This document shows, one piece after another, positions 32,119 to 44,667 of a stretch of 64,000 bases of DNA (position 1 is its first letter; each line of letters starts with the position of its first letter). Below the pieces are notes generated by a model that saw only the letters and a list, made by a program, of their open reading frames with translations, searched no databases and had not been told where the DNA came from. The DNA lies in contig JARWIR010000010.1 of assembly GCA_029959085.1 (NCBI GenBank), positions 6,469,001-6,533,000 on the forward strand, read 5' to 3'. This DNA comes from Nemophila menziesii. Taxonomy: Eukaryota > Streptophyta > Magnoliopsida > Boraginales > Hydrophyllaceae. The position numbers and the translations under genes were made by a program.

Positions 32119-33660
32119 TGATGTCTCCTCATTTTTGATAGATTTATATTAGGATGAAACATCATTTTTAGTGATTTAGAAGTCATAGTAGTCGATTTTC
32201 TTGAGAAATAGTGCACTTTCCTATTTTGAGTTTTGATTTAGTAAAATAATGTTTTAGAGCATAGCGGGTTTAATTATTTATGTAGTGTGGAGCTTTAAAG
32301 ATAATTATGGAGATTAATTAGAGTCCAAGTCAAAGACTACAAGATATGGAAAGAGATAAGCATGGAAATTGGAGATAAGGAAACAAAAGCTAAAAACATG
32401 GAAAAGGAAAACCTGCCTTAATCCTGAATTTCTGCACCTACGACCACAAATCAGCTTATATCTCAAAAACGATAGGGAATTTGGAGAAACGGTCAAGAGA
32501 AAAGTTGAATATCTTTCCGAGACGATAAATTTTGTATATTCATACGCATCAAACGGATATAAATTGAAGCTGCTAGGACCAAAAGAAAAACGGGCATGAT
32601 TGCATGTTTTTAGGGTTACGAATTTGAGTTGGGCCTGGAGTCCATTACTTAACGTCTCCTTCAAGAAAACGAATTAGGTCTTCTAAACACCTATAAATAC
32701 ACCCTTATATCACTTGAAAATCATCCTTGCCTCATAGTAATTAGTTCTTAAGGTTTTATTCTTCCAGTTTATTGTGGAGAGCAAGATGATGTCTTTAGTT
32801 ATTTCTTTTAGTTTATTTCCTTCAGGTATGAACTAAACCTCCCATAGCTTGGGTTTTGCATCATGTATAAACTATGAATTCTAATTTCTTTCTATCTAAA
32901 TTTCTTTGGGAATTACATGTTTTAATCTGATATTAGCTACTTACCTTTATATTTGTTTATGTGTTTTGATTTAATGACTGTTTTCCTTGCGGTGCGCAAC
33001 GTTTAGGATAACCTTAATAGTAGTTAGATGATCACCTTATATGGGTGTCTAATTATTGAAACACCACATAACGTCTAGTGTCGATATTAGTCCTGACAAA
33101 ACTGATTCTAACTAGATAGTCATTTAGGGTATAATTTAACCACTATCACCATGTACGGAAATTGATTGCTTAGGGCCTTGGTAACGCTCGATAACCCTAT
33201 TTGAACCAGCCTCGTGGTGTGTCCGTAGCTCCCTTAGTCGCTCTTAAGGTCTAAGGAATGAAAATTTAGAATCCTGACTAAGTATACAAGAGCTAATATT
33301 CTCCCTTATTAACTAGATCTAATGGAAAGAATTAGAAGGATTAGTGCATACTACCAAAACCTAAGCTATACTTCTCATCTCATATTCTTCGTATTTTATT
33401 TTATTGTCTTTATTTTCCTAGTTTTAATTCATAATTTCGAATTCTATTCACTTTATTTTCTGTCTTTTAATTATTTTCTTCTTACTCGTTATTGCTACCC
33501 ACTTGACTAGCACACTAAGTCCCTGACAACGGACTCAACTTATCAACTAAAACTTGCATAAGTCCTGTAATACTTGCAGTACTGTGCCTGTCTAGGGTGA
33601 GAGTGCATTGTTTTCTAGACTTATATTTATCTTATTTTTATCACACCCTAGGCGACACCA
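32119..33660 (+). repeat. E3 5' LTR
   Basis: Begins TGATGTCTCC and ends GGCGACACCA, 1542 bp. TATAAATA lies at 32692-32699. It is clearly related to the E2 and E6 LTRs but differs through the region upstream of the TATA box. Confidence 0.94.
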
Positions 33661-33666
33661 AGTTTT

Positions 33667-33684
33667 TGTCGCCGCTGCCGGGGA
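33667..33684 (+). other. E3 primer binding site
   Basis: TGTCGCCGCTGCCGGGGA, the tRNA-Asp-type site with a G-to-T change at position 3. Confidence 0.83.
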
Positions 33685-33903
33685 CTTATGTCTTGTTAGC
33701 GTGTGGGTTATCTATTTTGAGTATTAGTTTTTAATTAATTTTTATTTTTTAGTATTTAGTTTTTGTTTTTCCGGATTTGCGCTTGTGGTTTGCTTTAGTC
33801 TTTTCCAGGTTTCATAGTGTTTAATTCTTGGCCTCCGTTATCGGAGCCTGAGATCAGACCTTATAACAAACGTGTTCGTGAAGAAAGAGCCTTAAGAAGA
33901 GCT

Positions 33904-36663
33904 ATGGCAGGCGTACAGGGGCAGTTAGATCCACCGCTTGGAGTCCCACCTGGAGGAAATCTACCAGGAGGACCACCACCACTTGTCCCACCTGGTGGAC
34001 AACAACAAGGACAACAACATCCACTAGGACGAGGTAATGGGCAGAATCGAGTAGAGCAACACCTCCCTGGTCTCCATGTGCCGTTTCATGTTCAACCAAT
34101 AGGTTACCGTCCTCCAGAGATCCAAAATATTAAATTTCGACCCGATCCAGGTATGCTCAGTCAATTTCAAAGTCATGGACTCTACAGTGGTACAACAATT
34201 CAAGATCCGATAAGATAGATTCAGAAGTTCATGCAGATTTGTGATACCTATGTTACTCCAGGCATTACACGCGAGCAACTGTATTGTCATATGTTTTCAT
34301 TCTTCTTGACCAGTAGAGCTAGCGAATGGCTAGATAGACAACCACCTGGGACAATTAATTCATGGACAGAACTTCAAGCCGCATTCTTTAACTGTTTTTA
34401 TCCGAAGTGTATGAGACTCAAAGATCAAAGCGAGCTTGCAAGGTTTTGTCAAGAAGATGGAGAAACAGTAGGAGAATTATGGACAAGGTTTCAACACAAA
34501 TTAGCAAGATGTCCGCTCCATGGTTATACCCCCGCTCTACAATGAGCTATAATTTATGAAGGTCTTAATGATAAAGGTAGAGAGAAGGTGGATAACATTG
34601 GAAAGGGAAATTTCGTGTCCATGAATCATAATGAAGCTTCCGAGGTTTTGGAAAATATTATTGAACAAGAAAGGAGTAGGCCTTCTACATGATATCCTGT
34701 AGCAAAGACCCGAGGAACGCTTCGTTTAGATGCAGAAACTGCAAACTCAGCTCAAATATCCGCATTAGAAAATCAAATCAAAGAGCTCAAGTTAGAGATG
34801 CAGAAGAATTTAGCCGCAACAAACGTAGTACAAGAAGCACATGGTTGTCAACAGTGTGGGGTTAATAATCATACATGGGAAGAGTGCGAAGGAAATCCAC
34901 AATCTGTGTACTATATATCCAACCGAGGAGGCTATCAATTTGGTAACCGAAATCATCCGGGTATGCAGTATTCAAATCCACAGGGGGCCGCTAATCCTGG
35001 TCATTATCAACCACGCCCCCATAACAACTTTTTCCAACCAAGAGGTTAGTATCAAAATCAACATCAAAATAGACCTGCTCCACCTCAACAACCTGTTCAA
35101 GATGCCTATACCGATGCGTTAGATCAGAAAGCTGTACCACAGTATCCTCAAGAGGGATATATGGATAATCAACAACTATTAAAAGTCTTGGACCGTTTGA
35201 CCATGAATATGAACACTCAAGAAGAGAAGTTACGAGGACAAGATGCCGCAATTCAGATTTTAGGGACTCAAGTAGAACAATTAAACAAAGTTCTAACGAA
35301 TTCAATGGAACAAAAAGAATTGAAGGCAATCGAAGGAGGTGATGACAATGTTGGGTTCGAAGTTTGTAAGGCTATTTGCCTTGAAATTGAAGAAGAAAAG
35401 AAGGAAGTACCACATGCTGCCGTTAGTGCCGTGGAAGTTCCGAGTACCGAAGAAGAACCAACCAAGTCTAGCCCCGTGGAATCTGACTGTTCTGAGGTTG
35501 ATGTGGAGGATGATTCAGAAAAAGCCAAATTTATACAGCTTCTGAAGGATATGCAAGAAGAGATTCGATCATTTATGGATTATCAAGCTGAGTTGGCTAA
35601 AGAGAAAGAAAAAGAAGCCTCAAAGGAGGAATCAAAAGATGAAGTTGAATTTGCACCTGCTGTGCAAGAAGAGAAAGAAGAAGAGAAGGTGGAACCGCCA
35701 CCTATTGTTCAAACAGTGTCACCAACTGTTCCTGATACAAATCCAAAGGATGACACTGAACTCAAGACATTTGTAGAGGCGTATACACCTGAAAATATCA
35801 ACGCCCAAATGCTTGAGATTGCAAAGAAAGGACTTACACAGCAACAAACTTTTACGAAAGTTATTCCTGAGAAAGAAGCGAGTGTAGAGATGCCAAGAGA
35901 GAACTTGAGAGTTTCAAGAAGAAGTGAACGAGAGCTACCAACAAAACTTAAAGATCTGGGAAGTTTTAACCTTCCTATTCAAATTAATGGTATGCTTAAG
36001 GTGAGAGCTATGTACGATGTGGGTTATGGTGTGAATCTTATGCCTAAGTCCGTATTCGAGAGACTTGGACTTCAGAAATCAGAGAAAACTCCAGTGAAGT
36101 TGCAGTTCGCTGACAGCTCAGTCACCAGGACATGGGGAACAGTGGAGGTCGTCTTAGTCCGTGCAGGTAGTATCGCCATCCCTACTGACTTTGTTATACT
36201 TGAGTTTGATGTAGATAAGCAGGTTCCAATCATACTTGGATGGCCTTTCATGGACACAAGTCAAAGTTTCATCAACTTCCAAGAAGGGAACATCACCCTT
36301 CATGCAAAGAACGTATCCGAGACCTTCTATGTCTTGGGTAAGAAACCAAGGAAGTTAGATCCCACCATTCCTGTCATCCACAGCCTTTCACATAACAAAG
36401 TCCATCCTGAGAAGATCCACTTAAATCCTATGGATACTGAGCCAAACATTGAGTTTGGGGTTGGCCATGAAGTTCTATGGAAAGCTCACAAACGCGAAAA
36501 TAGGCCACGTAGTTTCAAAGACTCGTGGATGGGACCATTCATTGTCACTAAGGTTGTTTCAGCCAAGGTGATAGAAATTCGACCCAAGAAGGGGATCAAG
36601 CACAGATTAGTTAACGTTCATAGCCTAACTCGTTGTTGGGGAGGCTATATTCGCAAATCTTGA
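33904..36663 (+). pseudogene. gag-pro: E3 Gag-protease-integrase C-terminal fusion, broken
   Basis: All pieces lie in one frame of 920 codons interrupted by stops at 34216, 34543, 34690 and 35047. Comparison with E2 shows at least the 34216 (TCG to TAG) and 35047 (CAG to TAG) stops are single-base changes. The Pro/Gly-rich segment after the ATG differs from the QQDPPG repeats of E2. The zinc knuckle CQQCGVNNHTWEEC is intact. The protease site reads DVGYG instead of DVGSG, which probably inactivates it. The last 500 codons (35161-36663) are open and end in the integrase tail WMGPF...WGGYIRKS, joined to protease at the same place as in E2. Confidence 0.88.
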
Positions 36664-36885
36664 TAGAGGTAACACGTCTAACTTTGAAAGACGTTAAATA
36701 AAAGTGTTGTACGGGAGACAACCCGTAATTTTTTAAGTTTTTATGTCTTTTACGTTTTTAGTTTATGTTTAGTTTAGTTGTTTTTAGTTGATATTACATA
36801 TTTGAGAAAGGTATTAGTGTTTTTGATGCTTAGGTATTGGAGAAATCGAGTTCGGGAGGAGAAACGGAGAATTCTGACCAGCAGT

Positions 36886-37135
36886 CCGGTACACCGGGCT
36901 ACCACTCCGGTACACCGCGCAGAAGAAAAACCCGTACCACGTGTAAGTACCTCAGGTTTTGTGCCGAGGAAAAAAAATCTAGACGATAAGTCCGGTATAC
37001 CGCGCCTCAAGCTCTGGTGCACCGCATGAACAAAAATCCGTGCCACGGGTATGAGGCGCGTGGTTTTTGACGAGGAGAAAAATTTTGGAACAACAGAAGC
37101 TGCGGTATACCGCACCAAAACCTCCGGTGCACCGC
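36886..37135 (+). repeat. E3 paired-dyad array upstream of the third ORF
   Basis: There are three units 106-110 bp apart. Paired dyads start at 36886 and 36907, 36992 and 37014, and 37102 and 37124, so mates are 21-22 bp apart. A third inverted repeat follows in the first two units (about 36929 and 37035). Dyad bases vary (CCGGTACACCGG, GCGGTATACCGC) while the spacing is kept, matching E2. Confidence 0.9.
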
Positions 37136-37173
37136 AGGTCGCCACTGGAGAGAGAAAGATACGGATTAAAGCT

Positions 37174-37181
37174 TATAAAAG
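37174..37181 (+). promoter_or_regulatory. Candidate internal TATA box for the E3 third ORF
   Basis: TATAAAAG begins 38 bp after the last dyad and about 406 bp before the ATG, nearly the same distances as in E2. It is followed by a G-poor CATCAAAAC-rich leader. Confidence 0.6.
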
Positions 37182-37586
37182 GAGGATATTAGGTATAATT
37201 CCGAATTTATTAAACCTCAAGCCTCTCTTTTTTCTCCAAACCTCTCCCAACTCCATTAAAGCTCATAAAAACCTTCACCAATCATCAAAACACTACCCAA
37301 TCATCAAGAAAAACACATCAAATCTTCTCTCGACATCAGTACAAAGGAGATTCAAGCAACCAATTCTCACCAAACACATTAAATTGAAGAATCAAGAGCT
37401 CAAATTTTAAATGAATTCATCCTACAATTTCTTAGATCCAAGCCAATCCATCAAGAATTCACCTTACCCACATAGAGATTCATCATCAATTCATCCTTCC
37501 TAAACCAAATCAAGCTTGTTCAACCAAAAATTCACAAGTTCAAATTTCAAGAGTTCTTAAAGCTTTGAGTTGGGGGTCAATTGAAG

Positions 37587-38795
37587 ATGACTAATAGAAC
37601 AGAAATATTAGCTAACAAGAGGGAGGTGAAGAAAAGCAAGGTATTAGGTTCAATTGAGAAGAAATCAAATAACAAAGGTTCTAGTTCTAAAACTAAGGGT
37701 AAAAACGATGTTGAAGATGGAGGTAAGCTAGCTATGTTTGATCGTAGTGGTAAAAGGATTTACTTTTATTCAAAGGAGAAAACACAACCTCCACCCTTCA
37801 AATGTCCTACACCCAAGGAAAAAGAGGAAGCTTTAAAGGCCTTGATAGCTTCTGCAGAGAACCAATTAAAAGAGCTACCTTTTGCTTACGAGAAAGTATT
37901 CAAGGAAGAAGTTGGTACAGGAGAGTACAAGAGATTCTTAGAGCTTGGTGCAAAATTGGGTTGGTCTACGTTCATAGTAAGACGTTCTGAATAATGTCAT
38001 GAGTTAGTTTTGGAATTCTATTTAGGCCTCTTTAGCCGAGATAGTAAAGGTTGTGTTCCGATTAGAGGAAAGTTAGTTCCTTTCACAGTTAATGAGATTA
38101 GAAACCACTTCAAGTTTAAGAAATTAACTGGATATTGCAAGTATGATGAAGCGGTTGCTAAACGAAAAATATTTGATGAGGAATTACTTTTTGAGCATGT
38201 TTTAGACAAGGAGAAAGTGCAATCACATAAGGGAGAACTGAAGGCACCTTGGCCTTACAAATATCTTCAACCGGATGCGAGAGTTTGGCACAATTTACTT
38301 ATTCCTAATGTCTTTGGAAACACACGAACTTTGGATGTGACTAAGAAGAACGCTCTACTTTTGGATTGTATTTTGAGAGGAGAAGAAGTAGATGTGGCAC
38401 AGTTGATCTATGAGGAGGTGATGCGATTTTCGGTCTCTCCTAAATCAGTTTATAATGTTAAATTTTCTACCATGATCACGTATCTTGTGCGAAAAGCGAA
38501 TGGTCCATTGGCTGAAGAAGAGAAACTCGAATTTAAGGAGACTTATATTGATAATGCCTGGATCAAGTATGTCTTTCGAAGAGTGAGTGCTACGCAAGTC
38601 TCGAAAGAAGAAAAGGAGCAAAGTTGGCAAGAGAAGATGGAGGAACGTTTAACCGAATTCGAAGCAGCTCAAACTTCTTTAGTCAATGATGTGGCACAAA
38701 TCAACGCTAACCAAGTGCACATCATGAAACTCCTTGAGCAATTAACGAAAGATCAAGCAAATCCGACCTTGGATGTCAATGATGCGAGGCAATAG
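37587..38795 (+). pseudogene. E3 third ORF (plant transposon/env-like protein), one nonsense codon
   Basis: One frame of 402 codons is broken only by TAA at 37992-37994 (codon 136), where E2 reads TTA. It begins MTNRTEILANKRE, continues through a Lys/Ser-rich segment, then FLELGAKLGW, ELVMEFYLGLF-type and VPIRGKLVPF motifs. The C-terminal part (from about residue 335) is Gln/Glu-rich and helical with heptad-like Leu/Ile spacing (IMKLLEQL), suggesting oligomerisation. This is the best view here of the full-length third ORF. No signal peptide or membrane span is apparent. Confidence 0.82.
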
Positions 38796-40357
38796 CCTCG
38801 AGAGTATGTTCTCTTTCTTCCTTACCATTTCTCTAAATGCTTTTATCTGCTAATTTTAATTTCTATTTCGAGTCTTTTTCGAGTCGTGGGGACACGGCTC
38901 ATTTTTGAGTTGGGGGTGTGGGGATTCGTTGTCTCTCATCTCCATTTTTCTGTTTTTAGGTAGAAATTAAATTTTTTGATACATAGATGTAGAATGTGTT
39001 TAATAGCTTGAAAGCATAAACTCAGTAAATTAATGATAGTAAGTAGTATGTTTATGAGCTATGTTATTTGTATGCTTTGAGTATTTGCAGGAAAACACAC
39101 GTTGATAGTATAAAAAAGATTAGTGAGCAATGCGATAGAAAGTATGTTCGATCTATGGGAACCTTAAGAAGTGTGTAGGCCGTGAGATTCAAGCTAGTTG
39201 ACAAACCCATTTGATGAAAGGGCTAAAGTTAAGAAAATAACGAAATTGCATAGTGTAGAAAGTGATTAAGGCGGTTCTTTCATATTTGAAGCCACTTGAA
39301 GCCTTTTTATACCTTCTCACCTTGTTATTTTGAATTTATATGCTATATCCTTCTCAGCCCCTTCTAGCCTTTCTAAAGCTTTTTATTGAAACACGTTATA
39401 AGCCATATCCCTTTAGATTATAGGACTTTTCCATATGACCCGCACTCGAATCGCGATGCATAGACAGTTGTTTTAGAGCTTGAGTTTGGGGTGGTGGGTC
39501 CACCATTATGGGAATTATTATTGGGATGGGATTTTTGAGCTTATTTATTGTGCTTTGTTCTTTATATTGATGATGATTCACAGATTTTTATTGTAACCCT
39601 TTGCCGGGGTAATAGTGAATGAAAAAGAAGCTACGAGCTAAATTTGCCAACAAGGGCATAAAAAGAAAATATATATATATATATATATGAGAAAATAGCG
39701 TGATATCTCAACATCAAAAAGAGAGTCATAGCTATAGAAAAAATTGATTTGAAAAGAAAAATATATATATATATATATATATTCGGACTGGAAAAGTGGA
39801 ATTTTTATGTGAACATCTTATGCTTTAATTGGGTTATTGGGGATGCTAAATTGTGCATCAAGGAATTCATTGGGTTGAGTGAGAAACGTTTTATGAGAGT
39901 AACTCAAGCTCTAGGGCGATTCGTTGATGGCTAGGAGAGATCAAAAAGCTCACTCTAAATTATCCAAATATACTATCATACCGTACCTAAGCCTAAATTA
40001 CAACCTTAAAGACCTTTTGATTCATTGCTATGTAATTGAGAAGTGATTGATCCATTAGAGAGTAGTTATGTGGATCTCTTAATACTAGTGAAGTTCGATG
40101 AACAATCTATAGCTTTCTCGGGGAACTGAATAAAGTCCCAATCCTTCTTACATTGCGAAACTAATCTGATCTTGTATTCAAGCCGTGTTGACTATGGATA
40201 TGAGAAGTGTACAGGTATGTAGTTTATGAATACTATTACATGAAATTTTCTGAGTTGTTTTCTTTAGGTTTATTCTATATATTCTGCTATGTTCTTCCCA
40301 TTGTGTTGAAAATTCCATAGGTGTGTATTTATAGACTTCCCTTTGTTTTAATCTTTA
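38796..40357 (+). other. E3 3' non-coding region with conserved blocks
   Basis: Stem GAGTCGTG-GGGA-CACGGCTC (38881-38900, one wobble) is followed by a purine tract copy (38903-38916); a third copy lies at 39479-39493. CTTTGCCGG (39599-39607) has a decayed partner (39788-39796). Two short TA runs lie at about 39670-39690 and 39760-39781. Confidence 0.62.
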
Positions 40358-40392
40358 TGTATCGGGACGATACAACTTTGATTTGGGGGTCT
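40358..40392 (+). promoter_or_regulatory. E3 polypurine tract with upstream stem-loop
   Basis: TGTATCG / CGATACA (7 bp) with a GGA loop is followed by ACTTTGATTTGGGGGTCT and the LTR. It is the E2 type with one change in the tract. Confidence 0.78.
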
Positions 40393-41934
40393 TGATGCCT
40401 CCTCATTTGTGATAGATTTATATTAGGATGATACATCATTTTTAGTGATTTAGAAGTCATAATAGTCGATTTTCTTGAGAAATAGTGCACTTTCCTATTT
40501 TGAGTTTTCATTTAGTAAAATAATGTTTTTAGAGCATAGTGGGTTTAATTATTTATTTAGTGTGAACCTTTAAAGATAATTATGGATATTAATTAGAGTC
40601 CAAGTCACAGACTACAAGATATGGAAAGAGATAAGCATGGAAATTGGAGATAAGGAAACAAAAGCTAAAAACATGATAAAGGAAAACCTGCCTTAATCCT
40701 GAATTTCTGCACCTACGACCACAAATCAGCTTATATCTCAAACACGGTGGGGAATTTGGAGAAACGGTCAAGAGAAAAGTTGAAGATCTTTCCGATACGA
40801 TGAATTTGGTATATTCATACGTATCAAACGGATAAAAATTGAAGCTGCTAGGACCAAAAAAAAAACGGGCCTGATTGCATGTTTTTAGGGTTACGAATTT
40901 GAGTCGGGCTTGGAGTCCATTACTTAACCTCTCCTTCAAGAAAACGAATTAGGTCTTCTAAGCACCTATAAATACACCCTTATATCACTTGTAAATCATC
41001 CTTGCCTCATAGTAATTAGTTCTTAAGGTTTTATTCTTCCAGTTTATTGTGGAGAGCAAGATGATGTCTTTAGTTATTTCTTTTAGTTTATTTCCTTCAG
41101 GTATGAACTAAACCTCCCATAGCTTGGGTTTTGCATCATGTATAAACTATGAATTCTAATTTCTTTCTATCTAAGTTTCTTTGGGAATTACATATTTTAA
41201 TCTGATATTAGCTATTTACCTTTATATTTGTTTATGTGTTTTGATTTAATGACTGTTTTCCTTGCGGTGCGCAACGTTTAGGATTACCTTAATAGTAGTT
41301 AGATGATCACCTTAGATGGGTGTCTAATTATTGAAACACCACATAACGTCTAGTGTCGATATTAGTCCTGACAAAACTGATTCTAACTAGATAGTCACTA
41401 GGGTATAATTTAATCACTATCACCATGTATGGAAATTGATTGCTTAGGGCCTTGGTAGCGCTTGATAACCCTATTTGAACCAGCCTCGTGGTGTGTCCGT
41501 AGCCCCCTTAGTCGCTCTCAAGGTCTAAGGAATGAGAATTTAGAATCCTGACTAAGTATACAAGAACTAATATTCTCCCTTATTAATCCGATCTAATAGA
41601 AAGAATTAGAAGGATTAGTGCATACTAGCAAAACCTAAGCTATACTTCACATCTCATATTCTTCGTATTTTATTTTATTGTCTTTATTTTCCTAGTTTTA
41701 ATTCTTAATTTCAAATTCTATTCACTTTATTTTCAGTCTTTTAATTATTTACTTCTCACTCGTTATGGCTACCCACTTGACTAGCACACTATGTCCCTGG
41801 GAACGAACTCAACTTATCAACTAAAACTTGCATACGTTCTGTAATACTTGCAATACTGTGCCTGTCTAGGGTGAGAGTGCTTAGTTTTCTAGAATTATAT
41901 TTATCTTATTTTTATCACACCCTAGGCGACACCA
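40393..41934 (+). repeat. E3 3' LTR
   Basis: A 1542 bp copy of 32119-33660 starting TGATGCCTCC (one change). A TATA motif lies at 40967-40974. It is followed by the duplicated CCTAT. Confidence 0.94.
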
Positions 41935-41939
41935 CCTAT

Positions 41940-43473
41940 TTAGAGAAGCAAACAAAAGAAAGAAAGAAGCAAAAGCAAAGGAAAGAGAGGAGTAATTAGC
42001 AAGAGAAGCAATGGATGAAGAACATGAGATTAACCCTCCTCTTGCTGCACAAGTTCAACCCCCAGTTAATAATGATTCGTTGTTCATCAATGGTCCCGAA
42101 CAAGCTCCATATCGAGCTCCTTCCCTTGGAATTGGTCCTGCAGATATCAATGTCACGAGATACAGACCCGATCCTGGTATGTTATCTCAATTTCAGAATT
42201 ATGGAAATTTCCGAGGATCACCTGGAGAAGATCCAATTCGTGTTGTACAGAAGATCATGCAAATTTGTGATTCCTATATTACACAAGGAGTGACTAGAGA
42301 TCAGATGTATTTTGAAAATTTTAGATATTTTGTGATAGATTGAGCAAGTGAATGAAATGATTCTCAAGAACCTGGATCAATTACTACCTGAGATGCATTA
42401 CAAATTGCGTTCTTCGATAGATACTACCCAACAAATATGAGATTAGACACACAAGTTGAGTTAACTTCGTCTAGACAAGAGCAAGAAGATACTTTGGGTA
42501 GAAGTTGGTCAAGATTTCAGATTTGTTTGAGAAGAGTTCCTGATCATGGCCTTACAGAAATGCAACAAATGAAGATCTTTTACAGAGTCCTTGATGGACA
42601 ATCGAGAAAAGACTTAGATTTGCTTTGTGGTGGTGGATTTTTGCAGGTACAACCAGTTCATTCAAAGGTTATATTAGATAGAAAGGTAAAGCATAAAATG
42701 GTTTGGAACACTGTGAGAACACATGTACGAAGTGGAGTTAATAATGTGAGTATCGAAGATAAGTTTTCGTCCCTATAAAACAAATTAAAGAATACATTGG
42801 AACAACAGTTGAAGCAACTCACTTTAGCAGTAAAAGAATGTTTGTCAGGTAGAAGAGCAGATGTGAATGTTACACAAGAAATTTGTGGTTGTTCCAGTTG
42901 TGGTGTTCAAGATCATGACTAGGAGCACTGTCAGAGTAATCCAGAATCTGTGATGTTTGTTTCTAACTGAGGAAATTTTAATTCTGGTGGTCAAGGATAT
43001 CAACCAAACAGAAACCATCCCGGTTTCTATTATTCCAGTCCTAATGGGGCAGCAAATCCTACTTACGCATATCAGCCGCGTCCCCAAGGTAACAATTATC
43101 AACCTCGACCACCGAATAATTACAAAGGAGGACAAGGTTACGGAAATTATGTTTAGAGACAGCCTCCTCAAGACACCTATGCCGCCACCATGAATCAGAA
43201 AGCTCTACCTACGCAACCTCAAGAAGGTTTGTTCGATGTTCAACAAACCTTGAAATCATTAATCAATATTCAAACGAAAGCTTGCCAAGATCAATAATCA
43301 ACTGCCGCAACAAATAAATTGTTAGAAAATAAGATAGCTCAGATGTCAAAACAATTGAGTCAACGTCCACAAGGAAAAATCCTGAATGATACTGTAGAAC
43401 CCAAGAAAAGAGAAGATTGTAATTCGGTAACACTTAGAAGTGGTAAGAAGCTCCCACCATCTCTTTTCCCGTA
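41940..43473 (+). pseudogene. gag: E4 gag, remainder
   Basis: It continues the frame cut at 32118. Recognisable are the Gag core (DINVTRYRPDPGML, then [18 protein letters not shown]; a second open stretch 42437-42778) and a decayed zinc knuckle (CSSCGVQDHD followed by a stop). Stops near 42341, 42776 and 42920 and others make it non-functional. The Pro/Gln/Asn-rich segment after the knuckle parallels E1. Confidence 0.85.
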
Positions 43474-44667
43474 ATGAAAGAAAAAGAAACAACTGTGAAA
43501 GAGAAACCGGTAAAAGATGTGGTGGAGAAAGAAGATGAACCTGAAGTAGTGGAAGTGGAGAAGATTCCGGAAGAGCCAAAGAATAAAGATATTACAGAAA
43601 CCCGTCCTCCTCCACCTTTTCACTCAAGAGTTCAGAAGAAAGGAGATATGGCTGATTATCAGAAATTCTTAAATGTGGTAAGTGGTCTTAACATTAATGT
43701 ACCATTCTTAGACATTATCAGAGATGTTCCGAAGTACATTAAATTCTTGAAGAGATCCATCACCAACAAAAGACCATACCTTGAGAATGAGATGATAGGA
43801 TTGCCAGAAGAATGTAGTGGCATATGCCAAAGTAAGTTTCCACCTAAACTACTTGATCCTGGGAGTTTTACAATTCCTATTTCCATTGGTAATGAGTGGC
43901 AAGGAAAAGCTTTGTGTGATTTGGGTGCAAGTATCAATCTGATGCCCAAGTCAATTTTCGAAAAATTGAAGATAGGGAATGCAAGACCTACTTCCATGAT
44001 CTTGCAAATGGCTGATAGATCCCTCGCACATCCAGAGGGACGAATAGAAGATGTCCTTGTCAAGGCAGGTAGTTTAATTTTTCCCATTGATTTTGTTATA
44101 CTTGAATACGAAGCGGATATGAATGTCCCTATCATCTTGGGAAGACCATTCCTAGCCACGGGGCATACTGTGATTGATGTAGAAAACGGAGAATTAACCA
44201 TGCGAATCAAAGACGAGGAGGTGAAGTTCAACGTGTTTAGGGCCATGAAGTTTCCATATCCCCAGAAAGATTGTTTCCGAATGGATGTAATTGACTTAAC
44301 CATGCAAGAGGTATTTGGATATATGAATATTAACGATATCTTGCAGGCGGCCCTAACACATGACTTACCGGAGCTAATGGAAGAGCTAACCGAGACAGTG
44401 GCAGCTCTCAATTCTGGAAACCCAAAGCATACGTATCTAGCTTATGAACCTGTACGAGAACCAGGGGAGATAATGTCTAAAAAGAAACCATCTATCGAAT
44501 CTCCTCCGCAACTTGAAGAGAAGCCGCTTCCGTCACACTTGAGGTATGTTTATTTAGGTACTAACCACACTCTACATGTTATTGTTTCAGCTACTTTAAC
44601 AGGTCCTCAAGAAGACAAACTGCTGCGTATAGTAAAAGCTAATAAAGAGGCGATTGGTTGTACTATT
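43474..44667 (+). pseudogene. pro: E4 protease region up to the E5 insertion
   Basis: An open stretch of about 398 codons holds the Glu/Lys/Pro-rich linker, protease site DLGAS followed by INLMPKSIF, the conserved GRPFLATG motif and the start of the RT-proximal spacer. It is cut at CTATT by E5 and resumes at 61625. The protease motifs look intact, but upstream gag is broken. Confidence 0.85.

Larger units (their letters stand above)
32119..41934 (+). mobile_element. E3: non-autonomous Athila derivative, sibling of E2
   Basis: The 9,816 bp element has duplication CCTAT (32114-32118 and 41935-41939) and two LTRs of 1542 bp each. Gene order and the missing RT, RNase H and integrase core match E2 exactly, including the join sequence. 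More nonsense codons than E2 suggest an older or less constrained copy. Confidence 0.95.
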
